A DNA stretch of 5,492 bases from Candidatus Hydrogenedens sp. (GCA_035378955.1 DAOSUS010000120.1:1-5492), one strand, 5' to 3'. Shown: positions 1-5,492, numbered from the stretch's first letter. The notes: generated from the letters alone by a model not told the origin. Numbers and translations are program-made.

Positions 1-1935
1 ACTATTTCCCGGGTCTAATAATGTAGAGAAATGAGTCGTTTTGAATTCAACATTACAATCCGGATATTGAATTTCACCTTCTCCTTCTACCGGTGTTCCT
101 TCCCCTTCCCCTTCTTCTCCTTCGGGTTCTTCCCCTTCTAAAGTTCCTTCAAGGGTTGTTGTAGGGCATATACCATCATAACCGACCCAGCAACCTTTTG
201 CTTCTAAAAGTGGAATTTGTTCACATAATACAGATTCGGGCAAAGGATTGCCTTCTAATCCTATTTCATCACCAGTGCCTAAGCCTGTGTTCTGAATTAG
301 CGATTGAATGTCTTCAATTTGATTATCCCATAAGAATAACTGCTCTAAATTTTCTAAATTTCGTAGGGCAGTTATGTCGGATATATTGTTTCGTCCTAAA
401 TTAAGAAATCTAAGCCCGAATAACGACCCTAAAGGTGAAATATCAGTAATATTGTTGTTCCATAAAATAAGTGTTTGTAAATTTCGGATTTTATAAATTC
501 CCGCTAAGTTTTGAATATTCCGTGAGCCAGCATTAAGTGTTGTAAGAATAACAAGGTCACCTTCATAAATATCTTTGGTTTGCTCGTAACCTAATGCATC
601 TTTTACAGCCGCTTCTAAATTTGGGTCATTAAAATGAACAACTTCTCCCGCACCAAAAACATCAATAAAGACTTTTTGGGATAAAACTTCTTCTGTTCCT
701 GATACTGCTCTGCATTGATATTCACCCTGACTGGAACCCGATATGGGATTTATAATCCATTGGTTAGAGTTTGGACCCGAAATAACTCCATTATGACTCC
801 AATAATAAGTCGGAACAGTTGTTCCTCCTTTTACCTTAAAAAGTAGTGTTGCTTGTTCGCCTACATTATAGAGACCTCCAACGGGCTGAATAAGTATCTG
901 GAGAGGTACTTTTCTCACTCCTAAATAAACACCCCAGGATTGTCTTCCTCCCATTCTCGTAGAAGGATTGTAAATAGAAGCAGAATCGGATACGGCTATA
1001 GAGAATCTTGCATTATCTAAAGTTGTTGCATAAGGAATTACATAAGTTGAAGAATTAGGACCTACGATTTCAAATGAAGAAGGGAAAGAATAACCATTGG
1101 AATCAGTTCGTAGCCATTGGAAAGTTAATGGCCCATCTCCTCCTGCAACCTGAACAGAAAGTGTGGCCTCATCCCCTGTATCAACTACACCCGGATTGAC
1201 CCATATACCTACTATCCTCGGAGGAGGAACAATGCTACACCTATTAAACCATACCTCACGTGTTCCTGCACCGGAATACGCCTGAATATTGGTTTGTCCA
1301 TTTCCATCTATATCACCCCCTGCACCTAAATAATTGGTGCCTGTATTTCCAAAAGTCACATAACGACTCGGTCCAAAATTAATATAGTCATCTAAATTTA
1401 TATAATTTAAAGCCCAACCATAACCTTCCCGTTCTGCAAAATATCGAACAAGGTCCTTCAAAAAATTATTTAGAAAATTGAATGTTACAGAATCTCCGCA
1501 AGTCATATAACCTGCGAGGAAATATTGAACAGCGAAAGCAAGTAGAGGGTCTTCATTCCGAAGTTCATTTATAACATCAAAATGCATGGTTTGACCTAAA
1601 ATATTTAGTGTAATATTTAAATCTTTTTCTACTTGTTGCATATTGGCTCGAAAACCTTCTTGAATTGCTATAACCCTTGCCATCGGAATGAGAGGAGAAT
1701 TATTCAATAAAACAGCAGATAATAACCCTAAATGGTCTTCCTCTTTTAGCCCATTACCATCACGGTCGGCTCCATAAATGTGAGCAAATCTTCCCGGTGC
1801 CATATCATCTAATGTATAATCGACAGCCCATAAAATATAATCATAATCAACATCAATACGGTCTGGGTATCCTGAAAAAGAATATATTATTGAAATTCCC
1901 AGGATTGCAATAGTTAGTAAATTCCAAACTTTCAT
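1..1935 (-). CDS. Secreted Ig-like / leucine-rich-repeat (internalin-type) protein with Glu-Gly linker, 3'-truncated by window edge
   Basis: The minus-strand frame stays open from the ATG at 1935 to base 1 (645 codons, no stop), so the C-terminus lies outside the window. Residues 1-22 look like a signal peptide (MKVWNLLTIAILGISIIYSF). Residues 23-232 match no domain I recognise. They contain two calcium-loop-like motifs, D57-R-D-G-N-G and D208-I-D-G-N-G-Q-T-N-I-Q-A-Y (thrombospondin-3/dockerin-like), and cysteines 146 and 233. Residues about 240-340 and 343-428 are two Ig-like domains; the second has the F-K-V ... Y-Y-W ... G-E-Y-Q-C pattern. Residues about 434-565 are a leucine-rich-repeat block: an N-terminal cap (FNDPNLEAAVKDALG), then repeats with leucines at 486, 508 and 530, an exact 22-residue period as in internalins. 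Residues 595-622 are a Glu-Gly linker. The likely role is extracellular binding or adhesion; the ligand is unknown. An in-frame ATG at 1959 exists, but 1935 has the better ribosome binding site and signal-peptide fit. It is divergent from the glycine-rich genes. Confidence 0.9.
   Translation of the reverse strand, partial: MKVWNLLTIAILGISIIYSFSGYPDRIDVDYDYILWAVDYTLDDMAPGRFAHIYGADRDGNGLKEEDHLGLLSAVLLNNSPLIPMARVIAIQEGFRANMQQVEKDLNITLNILGQTMHFDVINELRNEDPLLAFAVQYFLAGYMTCGDSVTFNFLNNFLKDLVRYFAEREGYGWALNYINLDDYINFGPSRYVTFGNTGTNYLGAGGDIDGNGQTNIQAYSGAGTREVWFNRCSIVPPPRIVGIWVNPGVVDTGDEATLSVQVAGGDGPLTFQWLRTDSNGYSFPSSFEIVGPNSSTYVIPYATTLDNARFSIAVSDSASIYNPSTRMGGRQSWGVYLGVRKVPLQILIQPVGGLYNVGEQATLLFKVKGGTTVPTYYWSHNGVISGPNSNQWIINPISGSSQGEYQCRAVSGTEEVLSQKVFIDVFGAGEVVHFNDPNLEAAVKDALGYEQTKDIYEGDLVILTTLNAGSRNIQNLAGIYKIRNLQTLILWNNNITDISPLGSLFGLRFLNLGRNNISDITALRNLENLEQLFLWDNQIEDIQSLIQNTGLGTGDEIGLEGNPLPESVLCEQIPLLEAKGCWVGYDGICPTTTLEGTLEGEEPEGEEGEGEGTPVEGEGEIQYPDCNVEFKTTHFSTLLDPGNS
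79..153 (-). repeat. Low-complexity Glu-Gly linker coding repeat in the LRR gene
   Basis: The plus strand is a pyrimidine-rich run of CCTTC/CCTTCT units. On the minus strand these read as GAA-GGA/GAA-GGG codons giving Glu-Gly pairs (LEGTLEGEEPEGEEGEGEGT, then PVEGEGE). It joins the LRR block to whatever C-terminal module lies beyond the left edge. The same kind of linker occurs in the 2196-4448 gene. Confidence 0.75.
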
Positions 1936-1942
1936 ATTTTGT

Positions 1943-1946
1943 CTCC
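1943..1946 (-). promoter_or_regulatory. Ribosome binding site deciding the start at 1935
   Basis: On the minus strand GGAG lies 7 nt before the ATG at 1935 (GGAGACAAAATATG). The alternative in-frame ATG at 1959 has only a weak AGGA 10 nt upstream and would add eight residues (MNVIWRQN) before an otherwise normal signal peptide. The 1935 start is therefore preferred. Confidence 0.6.
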
Positions 1947-1983
1947 AAATTACATTCATATTTTTTTATTCCTAAATTTATAT

Positions 1984-2011
1984 ATTATAATCTATTTTTA
2001 TTATATAACAA
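1984..2011 (-). promoter_or_regulatory. Candidate sigma70-like promoter for the leftward LRR gene
   Basis: On the minus strand there is a perfect -10 box TATAAT (1989-1984) and a -35-like TTGTTA (2011-2006, four of six consensus bases) separated by 16 nt. Transcription would begin near 1977, giving a leader of about 40 nt before the ATG at 1935. The surrounding DNA is so AT-rich that TATAAT matches by chance are expected; a second one at 2005-2000 has no convincing -35. Confidence 0.4.
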
Positions 2012-2098
2012 ATTCATTAACAAAAATTAAATTAAATATGACAAATTTTTAACACAATATTTTTTAGAATGGAAATATTTATTTTCTATAATAATTAG

Positions 2099-2114
2099 AA
2101 AACAAATTTGTTTT
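2099..2114. repeat. Perfect 16-bp palindrome in the divergent intergenic region
   Basis: AAAACAAATTTGTTTT is identical to its reverse complement. It overlaps the -35 of the proposed rightward promoter, where an operator for a dimeric regulator could sit. In such AT-rich DNA it may also be chance. It has no loop and no T-tract in a position that would make it a terminator. Confidence 0.45.
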
Positions 2115-2136
2115 ATTTTGTATTTTAGTTTATACT
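2108..2136 (+). promoter_or_regulatory. Candidate promoter for the glycine-rich gene at 2196
   Basis: A -35-like TTGTTT (2108-2113) and a -10-like TATACT (2131-2136) are 17 nt apart. Transcription would start near 2143, leaving a leader of about 50 nt. An alternative perfect TATAAT at 2087-2092 lacks a good -35. The assignment rests only on consensus matching in an AT-rich background. Confidence 0.35.
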
Positions 2137-2182
2137 TATATTAAGATTTAGTTGTGAAATTTTTTAATAAAAAAATTTTAAA

Positions 2183-2187
2183 TAAGG
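2183..2187 (+). promoter_or_regulatory. Ribosome binding site for the start at 2196
   Basis: TAAGG lies 8 nt before ATG 2196, a normal spacing. A competing site AAAGG at 2214-2218 precedes the in-frame ATG at 2223, but only 4 nt separate them. That later start would give the more classical signal peptide (MKIRFLFFLFLF). The start is thus ambiguous among 2196, 2202 and 2223; the mature protein would be the same. Confidence 0.4.
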
Positions 2188-2195
2188 TAAGTTAG

Positions 2196-4448
2196 ATGAT
2201 AATGAAAGAGAGCAAAGGTGATATGAAAATCAGGTTTCTATTTTTTTTATTTTTATTCGAGATATGTTGCTTATTGCATCCTGTTTATGCTCAAGATATA
2301 TTTGACCTGCTTTATAACGCTAATGAAGGTTCAGGACATCAGGACCGTCCGCTTAACCTTGCAAATCGAACCGGAAACATTACGATTGATACAGATTCAA
2401 TGTTGATATATGGAGATATTACCCCAACTCGTTATGGAGAAGAGGTCTCTGGAGTATGTGTATTTCGTTTTAGTTATGTTAATTTAGGTCCCAATGTAAA
2501 TGTTACTATTCAAGGAAAAAGACCTTTAGCAATATTATCTGCGACAGATATGGTTATCAATACGAATTTAACAGTTACCCCTGGAACATTGGGTGGTGCC
2601 TTCGGTGGAGAAGGCGGTAAAGGTGGAGAAGGAGGAAAAGCAGGCAATGGAATGGGTGCTGAAGGAGGTTTTGGCGGAAATGCAGGTGCAGGTGGAATTG
2701 GTTATGATGAAGCAAGTAGTGGTCATGATGGGACAGTTGGAACAAAGGGAAATGATTCAGGACCCGGAACATGGGAAGGAGAATTTATCCCTCAGGGCGG
2801 AAGCGGTGAGAATGGTAAAGTAGGTAAAAACGGACAATGTTATATTTCTGCCAGTTCTTTGCTTATAGCAGGAGGTAGTGGTGGAGGTGGTGGAGGTGGT
2901 GGAGGTGGAAAAGGAGGCTCTGGTGATGGTGGTGGAGGGGGTGGAGGTGGTTCTGGAGGTGGTGGAGGTGGTGCTTTTACATTAATTCTTCCTACCGAAA
3001 AATCAGGTGAAGGTGGAGGAGTTGGAACATCCGTTGGAGGTGCTGGTGGAGATGGAGGAAGTGGAGGCAATGGAGGAACAGGAGCATTGGGAGGTGCTGG
3101 AGGAGATAATTATCCATTAGGTTCTAAAGAAATTGTTTCAATGTTTATTAAAGATTATGGAGAAAATGGAGGAGATGGTGGCAAAGGAGGAACAGGTGGC
3201 GGTGCTTTAATTTTAGGGGCAAGAGGAATGTTGACACTTGGTAACAATATTACTATTGATATATCTGCTGGGTTACCTCAGAATGGAACAGCGGGAACAG
3301 GTGGCGGAGCAGGAGGAAGAGGAGGATATGGAACACCCGGTATGTTAAAACTTCAAGGTTCACTAATTAACCTTCCTTCGGGTGTGTTGAGACCTACAAT
3401 TAAAGCCAATTATTCAGGTGACCTTTACGCAGAATCAAATGGTAGAGTTACTTTAATTACAAATATGTCTCAATATTTACTTGGTTTTAGATTGCCGAAT
3501 TTTACAAATCCCGGGACATTAATTGGGTGGACATTAAATAATTCTGTGTTGAGAGATTATAATATATTTAATCCGACAGAAGATACTCCTCTAATACCTG
3601 AATTGAGTTCTGGGCTTGATGTAGAAGGATATTTAAAAGATAATGTTATTTATGAAAACATTATTCAAGCAACAGTTCCTGAGTCGGTTGTTAGAGATGT
3701 AGAACTTAAAAGGATTACTGGGTATAATTCGTATTTTGAAGGATTCGACCAAATCATTTTGATTAATCAAGGAGAAATTTATTTATCCCGAGTATATTTA
3801 AAAGTTGGAAATAACAATCCTATGCCTATAGGGTTTGGAACGGGAGACCTTGCTGTTGGGGCACGATGGACAACTTTAATTCCAACTACAAATCCTCTTA
3901 CGAATGTAGAGATAATAGTTTTAGATAATATTCCCGGAGAAGGGGAAGGACAAGTTGAAGGAGAAGGAATAGCAGAAGGAGTAGCAGAAGGAACAATCGA
4001 AGGAGAAGGAATAGCAGAAGGAGTAGCAGAAGGAACAATCGAAGGAGAAGGAATAGCAGAAGGTATTGTTGAAGGTGAAGGTCAGCAAGAAGGTACCGTA
4101 GAAGGGACTACGGAGGGCGAAGGTACATCCGAAGGAAGTTCTGAAGGAGAAATTTGTACATATCATTCCGCTGATACAGATAGAGATTGGAAGATTACCC
4201 TGGCCGAATTATTAAGAGTCATACAATTATTTAATTCCAATCAATATCATTGTGATGGAACTACTGAAGATGGATATGCACCCGGAGCAGGATTACAAAA
4301 TTGTCAGCCTCATAGAAGCGATTATAATCCTGTTTCCTGGAAAATAGAATTAAATGAGTTATTAAGGCTTATACAGTTTTTCAATTCCACTGGAAGTAGA
4401 TACCATTGTGATATGAATGGAGAAGATGGATATAATCCGGGAATATAA
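2196..4448 (+). CDS. Secreted glycine-rich repeat protein with Glu-Gly linker and duplicated C-terminal EF-hand-like module
   Basis: This is a complete 750-residue frame ending in TAA. Residues 10-32 form a signal peptide with likely cleavage after VYA. Residues 33-132 are a beta-rich domain containing F-R-F-x-x-V-N and R109-P-L-A-I, shared with the gene at 4593. Residues 133-383 are Gly-Gly-X / Gly-X-Y repeats, including near-pure glycine at 226-260. Residues about 384-580 look beta-rich and match nothing I recognise. Residues 581-652 are an X-X-Glu-Gly linker. Residues 654-750 hold two copies of a Cys/Trp/EF-hand-like module. The first loop, D660-T-D-R-D-W-K-I-T-L-A-E671, fits the Ca2+-ligand spacing. 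The second, D709-Y-N-P-V-S-W-K-I-E-L-N-E721, has one extra residue and lacks the fifth-position Asp. Each copy has a cysteine pair (654/686, 703/738). The likely role is a structural or adhesive envelope/matrix protein, with the tail as a docking or sorting module. No catalytic motif is seen. Confidence 0.93.
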   Translation: MIMKESKGDMKIRFLFFLFLFEICCLLHPVYAQDIFDLLYNANEGSGHQDRPLNLANRTGNITIDTDSMLIYGDITPTRYGEEVSGVCVFRFSYVNLGPNVNVTIQGKRPLAILSATDMVINTNLTVTPGTLGGAFGGEGGKGGEGGKAGNGMGAEGGFGGNAGAGGIGYDEASSGHDGTVGTKGNDSGPGTWEGEFIPQGGSGENGKVGKNGQCYISASSLLIAGGSGGGGGGGGGGKGGSGDGGGGGGGGSGGGGGGAFTLILPTEKSGEGGGVGTSVGGAGGDGGSGGNGGTGALGGAGGDNYPLGSKEIVSMFIKDYGENGGDGGKGGTGGGALILGARGMLTLGNNITIDISAGLPQNGTAGTGGGAGGRGGYGTPGMLKLQGSLINLPSGVLRPTIKANYSGDLYAESNGRVTLITNMSQYLLGFRLPNFTNPGTLIGWTLNNSVLRDYNIFNPTEDTPLIPELSSGLDVEGYLKDNVIYENIIQATVPESVVRDVELKRITGYNSYFEGFDQIILINQGEIYLSRVYLKVGNNNPMPIGFGTGDLAVGARWTTLIPTTNPLTNVEIIVLDNIPGEGEGQVEGEGIAEGVAEGTIEGEGIAEGVAEGTIEGEGIAEGIVEGEGQQEGTVEGTTEGEGTSEGSSEGEICTYHSADTDRDWKITLAELLRVIQLFNSNQYHCDGTTEDGYAPGAGLQNCQPHRSDYNPVSWKIELNELLRLIQFFNSTGSRYHCDMNGEDGYNPGI
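2871..2973 (+). repeat. GGT/GGA simple-sequence tract encoding polyglycine
   Basis: A near-continuous run of GGT and GGA codons, interrupted by a few Ser, Lys and Asp codons, encodes residues 226-260, which are almost all glycine. The coding strand has many closely spaced GG runs, so replication slippage in steps of three and two-tetrad G-quadruplexes are both plausible. The reading frame is intact across it. Confidence 0.7.
3957..4063 (+). repeat. 42-bp direct tandem repeat in the Glu-Gly linker
   Basis: Bases 3957-3998 and 3999-4040 are identical 42-bp units, and 4041-4063 repeats the first 23 bases of the unit. Each unit encodes the 14 residues EGEGIAEGVAEGTI. The unit length is a multiple of three, so gain or loss of copies would keep the frame. 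The exact identity suggests recent duplication; the flanking linker (3936-3956 and 4064-4154) is a diverged form of the same X-X-Glu-Gly pattern. Confidence 0.9.
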
Positions 4449-4478
4449 AAATATGGTATTATTTAATAGCAAATTTTA

Positions 4479-4507
4479 TTGATTTTTGAAGTGGAAAAGG
4501 TTATAAT
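4479..4507 (+). promoter_or_regulatory. Sigma70-like promoter for the second glycine-rich gene
   Basis: TTGATT (4479-4484) and a perfect TATAAT (4502-4507) are separated by exactly 17 nt, the best promoter match in the window. Transcription would start near 4514, so the gene at 4593 would have its own leader of about 80 nt rather than depending only on readthrough from the gene ending at 4448. It also places the upstream ATG at 4524 almost on the transcript end, which argues against that start. Confidence 0.5.
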
Positions 4508-4577
4508 AAATTAAATATAAACAATGTTTAGGAATAATAAAATAATTATCAATAAATTATACTTTAAAATGTATAGT

Positions 4578-4589
4578 AAAGGAGGAAGG
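4578..4589 (+). promoter_or_regulatory. Strong ribosome binding site fixing the start at 4593
   Basis: AAAGGAGGAAGG contains a full GGAGG core (4581-4585) 7 nt before ATG 4593. The frame is also open back to an ATG at 4524, but that ATG has no ribosome binding site and would put 23 polar residues ahead of the signal peptide. The start at 4593 is therefore chosen. Confidence 0.8.
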
Positions 4590-4592
4590 ATA

Positions 4593-5417
4593 ATGAAAAG
4601 TTATGTGCTTAAAAGTAGTATTAGTCTTTTGTTATTACCCGTTTTGTGTATGCTGGTAATAACATTAGACACTTACGCTCAGACTTCTTCAGCATATTAT
4701 GTTGGAGACCCCAATGGCCCGGATTTGACTGCTCCCAGTGGTTCAACGCTGGTATTTAATACAGATGCATTGACTATGACGGGGCAAAACGGTGCAACAC
4801 CATTTAGTCATACTGCAAGTAATGAAGGTGGTGTCGCTGTCTATCGGTTTAAGAATGTCAATATTTCGACAGGTGTGACAATAAATGTATTAGGTTCAAG
4901 GCCATTAGCCATATCAGCCTATCGAGATATGTCTATTGCTTCTTCATTTAATGTGAATGGCTCAGTAGCGGGTCGTTCGGGTGGCGGTGTCGGCGGTGTT
5001 GGTGGTTCAGGAGGTGCAGGTAGAGCGGGAGGTTCATCAGCAGGGGCAGGCGGCGCTGGAGGACCCAGTAGACCCGGTGGACCCGGTGCAGATTCTTTTT
5101 GGCAGCAAGGTCAATCTGGACAGGGTGGTGTAGCTGGTGCAGATGGTTCTCCCGGACAAAATGGATTTGCAGGACAAAATGGTGGAGCAGGTGAACCGGG
5201 GACTTATGGGTTTGGAACACAAGGTGGTCCAGCGGGAGGTTCGTTAGGTCAAGGTGGAACAGTAGGAGGAAGTGGTGGTGGTAATGGAACAGGTTCTACA
5301 GCTGTAGGTTCGGGTGGCAGTGGAGGTGCAACAGGTGCTTTTAATGGTAGTGATGGAGGTCCCGGTTCTAATGCGAATAGTTCTTTCCCCGGAACAAATG
5401 GTTCGAATGCACAATAA
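4593..5417 (+). CDS. Secreted glycine-rich paralogue of the 2196-4448 protein, interrupted by an in-frame TAA
   Basis: From ATG 4593 the frame encodes 274 residues before TAA at 5415-5417. Residues 1-29 are a signal peptide with likely cleavage after TYA. Residues 30-126 match the N-terminal domain of the upstream gene: V-A-V-Y-R-F-K-N-V-N, V-T-I-N-V, R103-P-L-A-I and a D-M-S-I segment fall in the same order and at nearly the same distance from the cleavage site. Residues 127-274 are glycine-rich. They include eleven consecutive collagen-like Gly-X-Y triplets at 173-205, with a further Gly at 206. The 25 codons after the stop continue in frame as glycine-rich protein, so this is probably the front of a longer gene broken by a nonsense mutation or sequencing error, or read through. 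The upstream protein has several hundred more residues, including an anchoring-type tail, that this product would lack. The likely role is again a structural or adhesive surface protein. Confidence 0.8.
   Translation: MKSYVLKSSISLLLLPVLCMLVITLDTYAQTSSAYYVGDPNGPDLTAPSGSTLVFNTDALTMTGQNGATPFSHTASNEGGVAVYRFKNVNISTGVTINVLGSRPLAISAYRDMSIASSFNVNGSVAGRSGGGVGGVGGSGGAGRAGGSSAGAGGAGGPSRPGGPGADSFWQQGQSGQGGVAGADGSPGQNGFAGQNGGAGEPGTYGFGTQGGPAGGSLGQGGTVGGSGGGNGTGSTAVGSGGSGGATGAFNGSDGGPGSNANSSFPGTNGSNAQ
5109..5210 (+). repeat. Collagen-like Gly-X-Y coding stretch
   Basis: Residues 173-205 of the 4593 gene read as eleven uninterrupted Gly-X-Y triplets (GQS GQG GVA GAD GSP GQN ... GEP GTY), followed by a further Gly at 206. 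Proline is sparse compared with true collagen and Gly-Gly-X is common around it, so a polyglycine-II-type bundle is as likely as a collagen triple helix. Confidence 0.6.
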
Positions 5418-5492
5418 GGTGAAAATGGTAAGAATGGCGGAGATGGATATAGTGGTGTATTTAATGTCCCTGTTAATACATTAGACTTGTTT
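5418..5492 (+). other. In-frame coding continuation after the TAA stop, running off the right edge
   Basis: Directly after the TAA the same frame reads 25 sense codons to the last base, beginning GENGKNGGDGYSG and ending in a hydrophobic-alternating segment (VFNVPVNTLDLF). It resembles the upstream paralogue, where GENGKVGKNGQ leads into CYISASSLLI. Codon and glycine use match the sequence before the stop. This is best read as the remainder of the same gene. Confidence 0.75.

Noticed and set aside
198..404. Short plus-strand open frame of 68 codons
   Set aside because: It lies wholly inside the continuous minus-strand LRR gene, opposite the leucine-rich repeats, and has no ribosome binding site or recognisable protein features.
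1936..2195. Riboswitch or small RNA in the divergent intergenic region
   Set aside because: There are no stable stems or conserved motifs; G and C are too few to support a structured RNA by eye.
2840..3070. Minus-strand proline-rich open frame opposite the glycine tract
   Set aside because: Proline codons (CCN) are the direct complement of the GGN glycine codons; it is an antisense shadow of the repeat.
3957..4063. Direct repeats considered as a CRISPR array
   Set aside because: The units abut with no spacers, are in frame and encode a protein linker.
3921..4166. Minus-strand Phe/Ser/Cys-rich open frame
   Set aside because: It is the antisense of the GAA-GGA linker repeats, with repeat-driven absence of stops and no independent support.
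4524..4592. N-terminal extension of the third gene from ATG 4524
   Set aside because: There is no ribosome binding site, it lies about 10 nt from the predicted transcription start, and it would bury the signal peptide behind 23 polar residues; ATG 4593 has a strong GGAGG.
4449..4592. Search for an intrinsic terminator between the two glycine-rich genes
   Set aside because: No GC-containing stem followed by a T-run was found; the region is simply AT-rich.
5425..5481. Possible translation restart at ATG 5425 after AAGGTGAAA
   Set aside because: It is in a different frame and reaches TAG within 20 codons, whereas the original frame continues as glycine-rich protein.

Overview
The window reads as a piece of an AT-rich bacterial genome devoted to exported, modular, repeat-rich proteins. 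All three protein genes start with a signal peptide and none looks like an enzyme. Two have a linker of repeated Glu-Gly pairs. One of these also ends in a duplicated Cys/Trp/EF-hand-like module (D-x-D-x-D-W-x-I-x-x-x-E-L-L-R-x-I-Q-x-F-N ... Y-H-C ... E-D-G-Y-x-P-G). From memory, this linker-plus-module combination is typical of uncultured Hydrogenedentota (NKB19) and Lentisphaerota-type genomes. That assignment is recollection plus inference, since the window holds no marker gene.

Layout. Bases 1-1935 (minus strand) carry the first 645 codons of a large secreted protein: an uncharacterised N-terminal region with two D-x-D-G-N-G calcium-loop-like motifs, two Ig-like domains, an internalin-type leucine-rich repeat block of 22-residue repeats, and a Glu-Gly linker. 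It runs off the left edge with no stop. Bases 1936-2195 are a very AT-rich divergent intergenic region with a candidate promoter for each direction and a perfect 16-bp palindrome overlapping the rightward -35. Bases 2196-4448 (plus) encode a complete 750-residue glycine-rich surface protein ending in the Glu-Gly linker and the duplicated EF-hand-like module. A 144-bp gap follows, holding a good sigma70-like promoter (TTGATT, 17 nt, TATAAT) and a strong ribosome binding site. Bases 4593-5417 (plus) encode a paralogue of the previous protein's N-terminal and glycine-rich parts. It is cut by an in-frame TAA, beyond which the same frame continues as glycine-rich coding sequence to the right edge.

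How they may work together. The signal peptides, Ig/LRR adhesion-type domains, Gly-Gly-X / Gly-X-Y repeats and calcium-loop motifs suggest an envelope or extracellular-matrix (adhesion) locus with paired paralogous glycine-rich proteins. The most notable points are the in-frame stop in the third gene, the duplicated C-terminal module as a possible surface-sorting or docking tag, the 42-bp perfect tandem repeat that could change length, and the shared N-terminal domain of the two glycine-rich paralogues. No RNA gene, transposase, CRISPR array or clear intrinsic terminator was seen.
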